Assembly: GCA_930367205.1 (NCBI GenBank)
Contig: OV884013.1
Location: 93,621,333 to 93,685,332 of the forward strand
DNA: 64,000 nt
DNA from: Acanthosoma haemorrhoidale
Taxonomy: Eukaryota; Arthropoda; Insecta; Hemiptera; Acanthosomatidae
Direction of reading: 5' to 3'
A program made the position numbers and the translations under genes. The first letter of the stretch is position 1. Each line of letters opens with the position of its first letter. This document shows positions 34,261-44,500 of the stretch, piece after piece. The notes beneath the pieces were generated by a model. It was not told the DNA's origin and did no database searches. It saw only the letters and a list, made by a program, of their open reading frames with translations.

Positions 34261-34912
34261 TATCATAAACAGTATAGATAATTGTATACAGTATAGTAAT
34301 AGATATGTATAAATCAAACCATAAACTAAGTTTTGATTTTCATCTTATTAAATTTTATGACATGTAGGTTACTATTGAGCATTAATTTTGAGTATAGCAA
34401 TCCTAAGGTTTTATTTTATTTTTTTGCATTTTATGTGTAAATATAAGGTATAAAACCATTTACCATATTACCAAATAGTGTAAATTAGTGTGTGCGTGTG
34501 AGTATTCGTGTAGATATTTTATTTTAACAGTGGCTAGTATAGGGTTATAGACGACATCTTGGACCATTTTCCTCCCTTCGTTCATTGAAATCTGGTCAAT
34601 TTGTAAGCTATTATATAAACTTTTATACCACTGAGGACAACGCAAGTGTAATTCCAATTTGGGCATAGTGACAGGCACAAAGAATGAAACGGTGAAATAA
34701 GGTTCTCCAACGGCCAAGGAACAGTTTATATAACAGCAAGCAAACACGAAACAAAGCTTGACCCCGAATGGAATGACAAAAAAATAATACAATAGTTTTT
34801 ACTGCTCTTTTTACTGCATTAAAGCTACAAATGATGCATACCTTACGGAAAATAGAAAAGCGATAAAACGAAAATATACAAAGGAAACAGAACCAAGTGA
34901 AAGGCCACACCT
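34261..34912. other. Nothing recognisable
   Basis: AT-rich. Overlapping minus-strand frames of about 100 codons (34460-34916) are low-complexity and hydrophobic, without a motif. Confidence 0.4.
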
Positions 34913-35405
34913 TCAATGTTCAGGGTGAGGGACCTCAAACTTACCAGCAACTAACTTAAACCAAAAACTTAAACCCCGCTTCGACAGTATGACGCCATTC
35001 ATGAGGGAACGGAAGTGGATATTGTTGTGGAACACGGGAAAGGTCAGGAAGTACATCAAATCAGAGAATTTTATTGGTTTTCTGTGCATAGATTCTTCAA
35101 CCATTGGCAGGTCATTTTTTGATATCGCTGTTATTCTATCAACAGCAGTGCCCTTGGCATGCACTCCTGTAAATATCAAGACAGACTGCAGAGTATCACT
35201 GAAATTCCCTTTTAACGGTAACATATTTCAAAACGAAGTCTTCATTTCTTTCTAGGTAACCGATAGGCCAGTTCCTCTAGCTTCAAATCCGACCAGCAAT
35301 GATTCCTTCCGAACCAGCTCCATCCACTTCCACAGGATTTCCATCTCCTTCTAGGAAAGCTGTCATATCCACTTCTAGTGGATCATCAGTTTGACGTAGG
35401 GATAA
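34913..35405 (-). pseudogene. Unrecognised coding-like region
   Basis: A 103-codon minus-strand frame (34913-35224) reads TAVDRITAISKNDLPMVEES and KPIKFSDLMYFLTF. Just upstream (about 35295-35400) a second stretch reads DDPLEVDMTAFLEGDGNPVE and ends in a stop. Both look more protein-like than the flanks, but a plus-strand frame of 88 codons overlaps the first. I cannot name a family. Possible host exon or DNA-transposon remnant. Confidence 0.25.
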
Positions 35406-36169
35406 ACTGGAAGATTTCAGGGGATAAAGTGTGAAAGCAGGTTAGACTTCGTGAGTACTGTAGACTCTCCCATATCCGGATTAATGTGGGCAGGGGTGAT
35501 CCGGGGCGTCTAGGTTATATACGAAATACAGAAAAATGTAAGTAATTATACATTCAACTTATATACTCAGCATAAACATTTTGATTTTACATCAAAATAT
35601 GTGTTTAAAGTTGTTTTGTCTTTTTGACAACCTTTCCCGAGCCACGATATCTCCCCAGTGCTGTATAGGTTTGATGTCAGCAGGTGATCGTCCTGTTTCA
35701 CTCATTTAAATGCAACCTTTACAATAAGAATAAATGATAGAACTAGAAATATATTCCTAATTATCAAAAAAAATATAATCTAGGAAAGAAATGCGTGATT
35801 CGACAATCGCTTTTTAATCGTCACAGTCTGGGTCCTCTTTCCCGTTCCTTTAACACGCTCTATAATTTCGTCATCTGCTAACACTTGTCCAACATGACAT
35901 TTCACATTTGTTCAAGTTTAGTGGTTTGTTGAAGGTTAGACGTTTTTAATGGAGTAACTCAATCAATTGCTTCATTTAGTTAAATAACAGGAGTATATAT
36001 CTTCACAAATCAATCTATTCTTAATTTTTTCGGGATTTTTTATGTTACGTATTACTGAATATTTGGTCAAAATATGACATTGGCTCATATTTTGAATAAA
36101 TTTATTTATTAGAATAAATTATTATTTAAGCTATTTTGAATAAATTTATTTTTTATAATTTTATTATAG
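35406..36169. other. Nothing recognisable
   Basis: AT-rich. A short direct repeat, TATTTTGAATAAATTTATT, occurs near 36088 and 36130 just before the integrase fragment. Confidence 0.5.
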
Positions 36170-36173
36170 AATT

Positions 36174-36914
36174 TTGTTAAGACATATTTTATCAACAGAA
36201 ATAAAAGATAGAGGATTCATCGAAAAAAGTGCTGAGGCAGTATTAGAGGCTGTATCAGAGAAAGTATTAGGAGCGCTGAGGAGGTGGTTCCAATTTTATG
36301 GAGTCCCCGATCGGATAGCGTCGGACGGCGCGAGGGAGTTTGATAACGCCGACGTGAGAGAGGAGATGAAAGCTCTGGACGCAATATTACATGTCAATAC
36401 CCCAGGGCATCCAAAGAGCAGAGGGGGAATTGAGCGTCTCCACAGTACCTTGGGAGATCATCTCCGTGTTTACCACGCCGACAAAGGTTTGGAGCCGGCA
36501 GAGGAAATGCCTAAGGAGGTGATAGCGTATAATCACTCCGTTCACTCGACTACAGGGTTCTCACCCTTTGAAATAATTTTCGGTCTTCGCGGCCGTCGCC
36601 AAGACACTAGTAGAATGATGGTGGGAGATGAGACATAAGCACAGCTCGCCAGCAACCGCGTGGAGTTGGAGAAACTGTGGGGAAAAATCAACGCGAAAAT
36701 TACAGCCGAAAAGACTAGGTGGGTGGTGAGGGAGAATGCATGCGTCAAACCGATACAAGGACGCGTTACGATAGGCACCACCGTGTATCGAAGGATCGGC
36801 TCCAATCGGACTGAAGAACTGTCCCGTTATGAGGGACCTTTCAGGGTGATCGCGATTCGCGAACACAATTTAGTGACTGTCGGGCACTCACTAGGGGGCT
36901 CAGTTTATACCTGA
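36174..36914 (+). pseudogene. Ty3/gypsy-type integrase (core and C-terminal part), one stop
   Basis: The frame carries a retroviral-type integrase core: IASDGAREFDN (Asp at 36324) and GGIERLHSTL (Glu at 36432), giving the canonical 35-residue D-x35-E spacing, then YNHSVHSTTGFSPFEIIFG, typical of insect Ty3/gypsy polymerases. An in-frame TAA at 36636-36638 interrupts it; the same frame continues (VELEKLWGKINAKITAE, GTTVYRRIG, YEGPFRVIAI) to TGA 36912-36914. The first catalytic Asp, the zinc-binding N-terminus, RT and protease are absent upstream, where AT-rich DNA begins abruptly near 36170. The enzyme would insert element cDNA; this copy is broken. Confidence 0.85.
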
Positions 36915-37630
36915 TTATCCCCAAAGTGGTGAGGAAACGCCCGCCACGGGCTAGGGACGCTAAAACCTCTTAGCCCCCGTCCGGCGAGCGCCCAGAAAGA
37001 GATAAGGCGGGGGACCTATGGTCTTTCAGCCTGGCCGCCGGCCTAGTAGGCAGGGCAGCCTAATTCGCTTTGATCTGACTCCATAAGATCTTTAGTAGGT
37101 GTGTGTCCCCCGACAAAGCACAGTGTTCAGGAGAAGAGGTACAGGGTAGGTTTTATAGGTAGTTTATGTGGTCTTGGAATGACCACGAATTCACATTCGG
37201 TATCTAAGGGTAGGCGAAAACCGCCCGGATCCCAAAGGCGAGTGTGAACCGGAGAGAGGCAGACTGGATTACAATGGGAGACGCTCCTGGAAAAACTTGC
37301 AGGGCCACGGCAAACTTTTTTTTTTTTTTTTTTTCCTTCATAGCCCCTTTAAACTTACAGACAATTATAGATCCTCAAGTGAATCCATTCTCAGCACGGC
37401 AACCTTCGTCCGCGAGGGAGAGGTCTCTCCGAAGGAGTTGCTAGTTTTAGCGAGACGAAGGCACATAATCTCACTAGGAAGGTGTGAGGTCTGACAAAGC
37501 CGGGTTAAAACATAGCTAGGTTAGGAAGAGAGATGTAGAGGTAGTTGAATGAGAAGTCCATGGTTTGAGTAGAGCAGCAAGTGCCAGTGCAGAGAGAGAG
37601 GAGATAGTAGTGTTCCAAGTGGAGGTCCGA
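36912..37630. mobile_element. LTR-like block, type 2, with a nested insertion
   Basis: Aligns (inverted) with 10329-10852: GGTCTTGGAATGACCACGAA, GGTATCTAAGGGTAGGCG, CCGGATCCCAAAGGCGAGTG. It starts right at the end of the integrase frame and so is probably the LTR or 3' UTR of that element; the GATAAGGCGGGGGA stretch (about 36999-37014) could be a polypurine tract. It is interrupted by an 81-bp retroposon at 37314-37394. It ends near 37630 against an antisense J2 tail. Confidence 0.6.
37306..37402 (-). mobile_element. 81-bp retroposon with 8-bp target duplication
   Basis: CACGGCAA occurs at 37306-37313 and 37395-37402; the related block at 10.4 kb has only one GGCAACCGTCG site. The insert (37314-37394) on the minus strand ends TTTAAAGGGGCTATGAAGG plus about 20 A, close to the J2 tail at 10.3 kb (AATAAAGCGGTTATGAAGAG). 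It is an extremely 5'-truncated non-LTR insertion. Confidence 0.85.
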
Positions 37631-37634
37631 TTAG

Positions 37635-37990
37635 TTATGCTATTTATTTTTTCCATTCAAAACCTCTTTATTGATAACATATATACAATGACAAAAATAA
37701 ATAAATAAATTTGGAATTACAGCTGTCTCCTCGTGCTGCATTCGCAGATGCATACTAAGGAGTTCATAAAATATGATACTTTCAGATTGTTGTTAATAAG
37801 TCTAATACACATACACTCACTAGGTGATGAGGCTCGCCTTCAGCTTGCGACCGTGGAAAGCACTAACACTAAAACCTAAGACTAAAGCGTTCCAGCCGCG
37901 ACAGCATCCTGCCACTACTTCCACCCCCACTCTTACTGACGTCATAATCTTTAATATAGTTTGGCTCTAGTATCCTCGCCCCTCCACACA
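37635..37990 (-). mobile_element. Jockey J2 3' end, antisense to the LTR block
   Basis: The minus strand reads GCTGGAACGCTTTAGTCTTA, CTCATCACCTAGTGAGTG and ATCAATAAAGAGGTTTTGAA plus an A-rich end near 37640, matching 9980-10328. Only the extreme end of the coding region is retained. Confidence 0.75.
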
Positions 37991-38649
37991 TCTCATTGGG
38001 GTCATAATTTGTTTTTTTTCGTATTTAGTTTTACCAGGATATTTTTATTTTATTGTTATTCTTTGTATTATTTTATTGTATTATCTTCAGTTTTGTACGA
38101 AATTCTATAAGGTTTCTGTTTTATTTCTTATGACTGTAAGACATTGTTGTGCTGTTCTGGATGAGCATGGAATTATTATTTTCCGAACTATAGGTAATTT
38201 GTATATGTTTTAAGTGTGTATAAGTGGTAAATTTGAGTTCCCGACGGATGGTCAGGAACTGGCTAAAGCCAGAGGCCTGGATATGTCGAATACTAATACG
38301 ATCATGGAATGTAAACACCCCATGATCCCATATATGTCGAATTACAGAGAGAAATAAAGGCAGTCTATTTCGAGAACTGAAGTTAGTCTTTCGTTCCCGT
38401 TTTCCTTCTATATTTTACCCGGTGGTGAATAACTTAAGTACAAGCTAGCAGACTGTTCCCCCAAAAAAGGCTGAATTGAATTGTTTTCCAACCTTAAATT
38501 ACACCATTGGATCTCTAGTCAAAATATATCACCAGTGAAAAAATCAGCATTAATATAACAACCAAATATCTATAGATAGGGTTAATAATCGAAGGTGAGT
38601 ACGTATCTACGTTACACCATATGAATAAAATATTGCTTAATATCCAACA
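37991..38649. other. Nothing recognisable
   Basis: AT-rich, no supported frame. Confidence 0.5.
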
Positions 38650-38965
38650 GACTGCATGGAAAAAAGCACGATTTCATGGGTAAAAGCACACGTAGGAATA
38701 AAAGGAAATGAAGAGCCTGACCAGAAAACAAAAGAAGCGGCTATGAAGTGAGCTTTAAAAGGTTCCTGTCTCTTATATTAAACATACAATAAAAAAAGGA
38801 CAAAAGAGAAATGAAGCATGGATATTAACAACAAATGGAAGTCACAAAAAAAAAAAAGTATTTTCCTCTCTTTATAGGAAGAGATAACAGGTAAAGAGGT
38901 CAAAGCCCTTTCAAAAAATGAACCTTACGATAAATAAGAGTAATCAAAATCAATTTTTCATGAAA
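38650..38965 (+). pseudogene. RNase H end of a non-LTR retrotransposon (family M)
   Basis: The frame reads ISWVKAHVGIKGNEEPDQKT and KEAAMK then stop (38670-38750), the C-terminal RNase H motif (WVxxHxGxxGNExAD) with the AD changed to PD. After a frameshift VSYIKHTIKKGQKRNEAWI fits the segment that follows RNase H in I-group elements. The last part (38878-38962) is a near-copy of 42800-42885. Upstream RT is not recognisable. Confidence 0.65.
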
Positions 38966-40465
38966 TTTATTTAAACTGTTATTATTATTATTGACTGCGA
39001 GAATTAATAAATCAGCATTTTCACAAAAGCAGAAAAAACACAATTAGTCTTTTAAAAATGGCTAACGATTCGGTGGTAAGAGGAGCTGTTCTGATTAAAT
39101 GAGAAATTGTTATTGTGCAGGGGGTTCCATTTTTATTTATGATTATTTATATTTAATAGCCCAAAAATAAATTATTAATAACTGTTCTGACTAAGTTCAT
39201 TTAGGCTCTTATTAAATATTTATATCTTAATCCAATGTACAAATTACAAGTTTCATATGTGAAATACATGCTATCATTATATGGGGCAGCTAATTTCTCT
39301 TCTAGGGTTAGCACAAAGTGGTGAAAGCAAATCTTGGACCAAGGACCTTAATTATAAATAATTACTCCACCTCTGTGCGAATTCTCTTGGGGTGCACAAG
39401 TTACTTGGGTTTTAATACCAAGAGACAGGCAAAAAAGGTTTAATGGAATATGAAAAGCAGATTGGTACGTAGAAATATACTGACAGCGCAAAAGTACTAT
39501 TTCAGCTATATTGAAATGTATATTTAAGCAAAATTATTTTGTAGTTATTTATCTATTTATTGAATATTCCACACAATATTAACTTTAATAACAACATGGA
39601 GAAATAACATGGGAACCACGTAAGAAAAGTTTCACAATGCTTGATCTATTTTTTTTTCAGAAAAGAATCCGAACTTAGGCAAAATCCTATACTCGTAGAC
39701 TCCTCGAAAGCGGAAGAGCATTTGGCAAAGCACCAAATACTATTGTCGTTATCCATAGATTGCTTTTATCGCGATCCAGCTTCTTTGTCCTCCTCCACCC
39801 TCCGTTCTGCACCCCATTTTATGAATTAAAAATCGCTCAATGATAAAATAGGTTGCCGAATTCTTTCTGAGCCCATGCACGATTAAGAGTGCGTACATCA
39901 TTGACATTTTCCTTTTTTAATATCGATGATGAAATATGACAAACGTTTTACAAGGACAAGTCAGAAATTCTTACTAGTCAGAAAAAGCTAGAAAAATGAT
40001 AGCTCATCTTCAATTTTCAATGAATCAATTAATTTCACTATTAATTATTTTTTGTTGGATGTTTACGCGTTTATGTACTCCCTGGTAATAATTAAATTAT
40101 ATAGTAATAATATATAACTCCAGGAAAGTTTGAAAGTATTAATTCTGGAGATCTTATAGGTTTCCATGACAAGGGAGTGTGCGTAAAAGTATTTTTTCCA
40201 AACGTATAGACCAAACTCTAATTTCGCACAAATCCATTTAGATCCTGAGCCAGCTCAATCATTTACGTCATGTTCTCACGTTACAAACGTAACAACTCCA
40301 GGCTTGTCTTGTCCCACTTTGACTAGGGTTCTGTGGTTACGGTGGCCTCTTTAAGGATCTCGAGACTCGAGTAAGCGGCTGATGAATTGTTTTTTAATGT
40401 TTAAACTCGCGATCTGGAGAATCTGTCACATTTCGTTCCACTACCCCAAGTTGGGATGGCAAAAC
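38966..40465. other. AT-rich, nothing recognisable
   Basis: No supported gene in 1.5 kb; frame 39641-39829 has no motif. Confidence 0.5.
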
Positions 40466-40469
40466 CCTT

Positions 40470-40965
40470 AAGCCAGTATAATTTCTAAAAAGTCTGCTTG
40501 CATCTGGAACCTCCTCTAATTATCAAATCCCACCCATCAGACCCATATTTTCTATCCCACAAATTTGCTTTCTTTGAAGATTCTTTTCTTATCCATGCCA
40601 CAAACCCCCCGCCCCCCTAGCTCTATCCTCAACAATAAAGATCAGTCACCAACTGTCCAAATATTTAAATTTGGACTCAACCAATTCACTATCTCTCTTC
40701 AATTTAATAGTTCATAATTTAGCACTCTTCTTCTTTTTCTGTATTTTTTATTAATGTTATTTACTCCCTATTTTGATAAATCCCACCAAACTAGCCTCTT
40801 TTTCTTCGGGTAATAATTGCTTAATGTTGCAAAAGTTCCTATGTTTTTTGTTGCACATTAATTTACGTTATATATTTTTTCAGCTAGACAAACCTCTTGT
40901 ACATGTATGTTATTCTTAAGGGAGAACGTCTCGTAATAAAGCGTTTTTTTTTCATATATGGAAAG
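40470..40965 (+). mobile_element. Possible non-LTR retrotransposon 3' end
   Basis: SACIWNLL and, after breaks, SPTVQIFKFGLNQF resemble the C-terminal IWNSLP...FK pattern. An AATAAAGCG signal near 40937 precedes a T run. Evidence is weak. Confidence 0.28.
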
Positions 40966-41325
40966 CAAAGATATGGGAGACCGGGTTAATTAAGGGTTAA
41001 GTTATTAGAGTTATAGTTCACAAACTGTTGGCCGAAGCACAGCACTTTTCACGTCAAATGAGTCTCTGAGACCACCATTAGCATCGACGCCAGTCTGCAG
41101 TTAGTGCAACGAGTAACAACCAAGAGAGAACAGTTTTGTTTGAGAGAAAAAAGAAGAGAATTTTGTTTTAGTGAGTAAACTTTTTCGCCATTACATTGGC
41201 ATTAATAGTAACTATATCATTTAATTTTTACAATTTATTATAGTTTATCCTAGTAGACTGTTATTTCTGGTTATTTTAATATATTCAGTTGAATATATAT
41301 TGAACAAAGCATACTGATTACGTTA

Positions 41326-41862
41326 TGCCGAAAGGGCGTGTTTACGCATTCTTCAAATCGTTATTTTGAACGATTTTTTTTTATAAAACGTTTAGTAATT
41401 TTTTCAATCAAATGTTTCCCTCTAGGCTATCAGTCACTTGCATATCCGATAATAGGACTTTCCCGACACCTGACGATGTGTGGCTATTTGAAAAATCAAG
41501 TAAAAGGTCTAATAAAGGCAGGAAGAAGATACCAGATGCATTTAAATCATAACAGGCATAAAGAAAAGCAGACAAAGAAATATATTACCGATATTAAAGA
41601 ACAAAAACATCCTAGGAAAAAAAAAGGAAAAATAAGAAAACAAAAAGAAGACGATTTACGTGAATCTGATAGCGAAATTGACGATGAAAACTGTGCTTAT
41701 ATATACGGTTTAAAGCAATTCAAACATTCAAAACCTAGTGCACAGTGGATAAAATTCACTCAGTGTAAGAGATAGGAACATGATCACTGTAGGTTGAAAC
41801 AAAGTCCATTAATTTTGTTTGCATCAATTGTAAAAGCGATTTTGAAAATGATTCTGCCTAAT
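41326..41862 (+). pseudogene. Pogo/Tigger-like transposase remnant (C-terminal zinc-finger part)
   Basis: Open frame 41338-41775: a basic Lys-rich stretch, then the acidic ESDSEIDDENCAY, then SAQWIKFTQCKR and a TAG where a Trp codon would sit, then EHDHC, and after a frame change FVCINCKSDFENDSA and stop (about 41860). This matches the C-terminal CxxCxxxWxHxxC...CxxC finger often carried by insect DDE-1 (pogo/Tigger-type) transposases; the first Cys of WIxC is Phe. An ATG at 41326 (MPKGRVYAF) could be the N-terminus with the catalytic core deleted. Terminal inverted repeats were not found. Confidence 0.45.
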
Positions 41863-42599
41863 TAATTTGTATTTATATTTATGTTAAAATATGCTTATAA
41901 TGGAATAAAAAATTTAATAATAGCCTACATTTGTAATAATGTGAAAATATGAACACTTAATGTTATATTTTATAAAAATAAAACTGACTGATATAGTTTA
42001 TTTATTTACAATAACATTCATGTTTTATTTACAATAACCCTTGAATTACTTAATCTTAAAAAGTGTAAAAACTTACCGTATCTTGCGTAGACAAGCCCGG
42101 GACCTAATATATTTTTTTTAAGTAAGTCCGTTAATTAAATAAGTAAGTTTAAGTAATATTTAATCTTAAGTAAAATATTAAGTGCATAAAATAGCTTAGT
42201 ATGAGGCTCTTCATAGGTGTCAAAATAGAGCTTAAATCTTAAGTATTGACTGAGTATGAAAAACATGTAAATAAATGCAATAAAAATAAAGAATAATAAA
42301 AATTAAATAAATTTGTAAACATGCCCCGTTCTTCTGACAACTGTTGTTTTTCGATTGTAGCTATACCCTTTTTTTTGACATAGTATGAATTGACATAGAA
42401 CCTATAAGAACTAAATAAACTAAAACTGCACCAGGTGCTTTTATATTTGCTGAAGCTATGCCGAATTTCATACAAAATATAAAGTTATATAACTTACTAA
42501 CTTATTGAATGTAAGAATTTGTGAATTTAGAAATAATGTAACCGATGAAGTTCTACTATGGTGACAATATTAAATTGAAATCACACTAACCCCAGCAAA
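41863..42599. other. AT-rich, nothing recognisable
   Basis: AATAAA near 41977 could belong to the transposase remnant. No other feature. Confidence 0.4.
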
Positions 42600-42890
42600 A
42601 ATAAAAGGTGAATTAGTATGGCGATTGTAGAGCCCATCTTGAAGTATGCACCAGAAATCAAGACTGTGAACCTACGACTGGAACAAAAATGGACTATAAG
42701 AACAATTTTATTGGAGAAATGAGAGGATATGAAGGAGGAGAAATGAGAGCCAATGTGGGGGAAAATGCTTGACCCAAGATAAGGTGGATCAAAGACGAAC
42801 ATGAGGAGATAACAGGAAAAGAGGTTAAAGTCCTTTCAAAAAATGAACCTTAGGATAAATAAGAGTAATGAAAATCAATTTTTTTTTTTT
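42600..42890 (+). pseudogene. Second fragment of family M
   Basis: The frame from about 42618 reads MAIVEPILKYAPEIKTVNL and LEQKWTIRTILLEK then stop, a plausible RT thumb/connection segment. The end (42800-42885) repeats 38878-38962: GATAACAGGAAAAGAGG and TCAAAAAATGAACCTTAGGA. It therefore belongs to the same 3' end as the RNase H fragment. Confidence 0.4.
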
Positions 42891-42959
42891 CCTCCCTAAG
42901 CTCTCTAGTTAGAAATTCAGGATGAGGGAAAATATAGAATATTTAGGTTAATTGGATCC

Positions 42960-43380
42960 TTATACTAGGAGTACCTGCTTGAAGGTGGTGTGAGAGGATT
43001 AAGAAGGGGTGTGGGAAGCCTCGGTGGAGGTTGGTTGTTTTGGTACAGTGGTGAGAGTCCACTGGTGGCCTAGAGTCTCTCTAGGCATGTAGTGTATTCT
43101 TATTTAGTCTGATTTCAGTGATGGATGCCCCTTAGAGGCTTGTTGTAGGCGGGCCTAGTGCCGTGTTGTCCACCATTTCCTCTGCTTTACTCGATCTTGT
43201 GAATTCCCATCGTGCCGGTAGCGGTGGTGGTGTCACGTCTTTGAATAGAGGGTTTAGACTGTGTTTCATCGAGTCGAAGAACTTGATGTGTCTTCTTTTG
43301 AAGACGTTGGTGATGGTGGGGAGCTCGATCAATTTTCCATGGAATCTTACAGTGGAATTTATTGGTTGACACAACTAAGG
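42960..43380 (-). pseudogene. Jockey family J 3' fragment
   Basis: The minus-strand frame (43132-43374) reads FKRRHIKFFDSMKHSLNPLF and VTPPPLPARWEF, almost the same as KRRHIKFFDSLRQSHNPLF in the copy at 3.4 kb. The following 3' UTR (43010-43060) shares GGACTCTCACCAC with 3.77 and 50.88 kb. Confidence 0.85.
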
Positions 43381-43499
43381 GACGAACTCTGGTGTACTTT
43401 GTTTCAGTGGTGTTTTGGATTGGCTTTAAAAATACTCTTACTTGCTAAAGTGTACACTATACATTAATTGCCAATATAGACGTTTACTCTACGTTACTG

Positions 43500-43668
43500 C
43501 CGTTCCTGTTACCTAGCATGATGGGTTCTAGCTGATAACACCTAGGTTTGATTCCCGGACCACTTGATGAATTGTTTCAAGGGTCGGCCAAAAATTCATT
43601 CAACCTAGTGACCATAAATGTGTAGGGAGTGTAATAAAGAGATATTAAATGTCGTTAAAAAAATCTAA
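43500..43668 (+). mobile_element. tRNA-derived SINE
   Basis: A box TAGCATGATGG (43514-43524) and B box GGTTTGATTCC (43545-43555) are in tRNA-like spacing, followed by a unique body (TGATGAATTGTTTCAAGGGT, then GGTCGGCCAAAAATTCATTC), an AATAAAG and an A run (43661-43667). This is a complete head-body-tail organisation. Confidence 0.55.
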
Positions 43669-44189
43669 AATATGATTTAACGTACTTACCGCTTTGGCAC
43701 GTAAATAGTAGGTGTTCTCGTGTTCCGTTAATACATCAATTCAAGTATTTGTTGTAACTTTGCTTATCACCTCCTCAATTCCGATTGGTTGTCCATTTTA
43801 GTCTGTTATTTGTTTTAATCTTTAGGATTTACCATCCGTACATTCAATATGTGTTCTCCCAGTTAGTGTCAATGGATTTCTATTTAATGGCAGCGTATGA
43901 TAAAATTTTATGTTTTAAGAAACTTATAACTAATGAGATTAGGTACGGGATTTTCATGTGTGACTACTGAAGAGGAATTTACATTTTTTTGTCTATATAT
44001 CTATATATTATATATTTTTTATCTTATTTGAGGCTGTTTTATAATAAAATAAAATAAATTATGTAATTGTAAATGAAACATTAGTTGATTGATGTCGTAT
44101 ACACTGGTTCAATCCGGCAATCTGATTGCAAAAGCCGGCGCCAGTGTATGACAAAAGTGGACGGTCGAAAGTGCTGGCAGTAAATTGCA
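43669..44189. other. AT-rich, nothing recognisable
   Basis: No supported gene. Confidence 0.5.
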
Positions 44190-44500
44190 CAGATTCGCAC
44201 ATCCCAGAGACCACCTAAATCCGCATGGCTGTCATCTCCCTTGCATGCGAAAGAGGAAGTGGAATCTTGGGAAATCCCTCACGCTCCTCCATCAAACGAG
44301 TCACCGGAAACGAGCCAGTAGAGGCTGACCAAGAGCTAGGCCTCCGTCCACTGTCATGTATTTATAGCAGGCCACAAGGCCACTGCTGCTTTAACTTCGA
44401 AAAGGTTATAGGGATGCGTGAAGCTGTGTTATGACTGTGCAAGGAGATCGGTAAGATTGGATAGGTATTGATGAAATTTAGGGAACTAACAAGGGATGCA
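44190..44500 (-). mobile_element. Jockey family A fragment (end of ORF2 and 3' UTR)
   Basis: Homologous to 20205-20560: CTCCCTTGCATGCGAAAGAG, CGAGCCAGTAGAGGCTGACC, GTATTTATAGCAGGCCAC. It lacks the terminal tail. The plus-strand frame here is the shadow of this UTR. Confidence 0.75.

Noticed and set aside
36170..37630. Fixing the LTR orientation from the integrase neighbour
   Set aside because: The polypurine tract beside the type 1 LTR at 24420 points the other way; orientation left open.
44225..44434. Plus-strand frame of 69 residues as a gene
   Set aside because: It is the antisense of the family A 3' UTR, also seen at 5655 and 20151.
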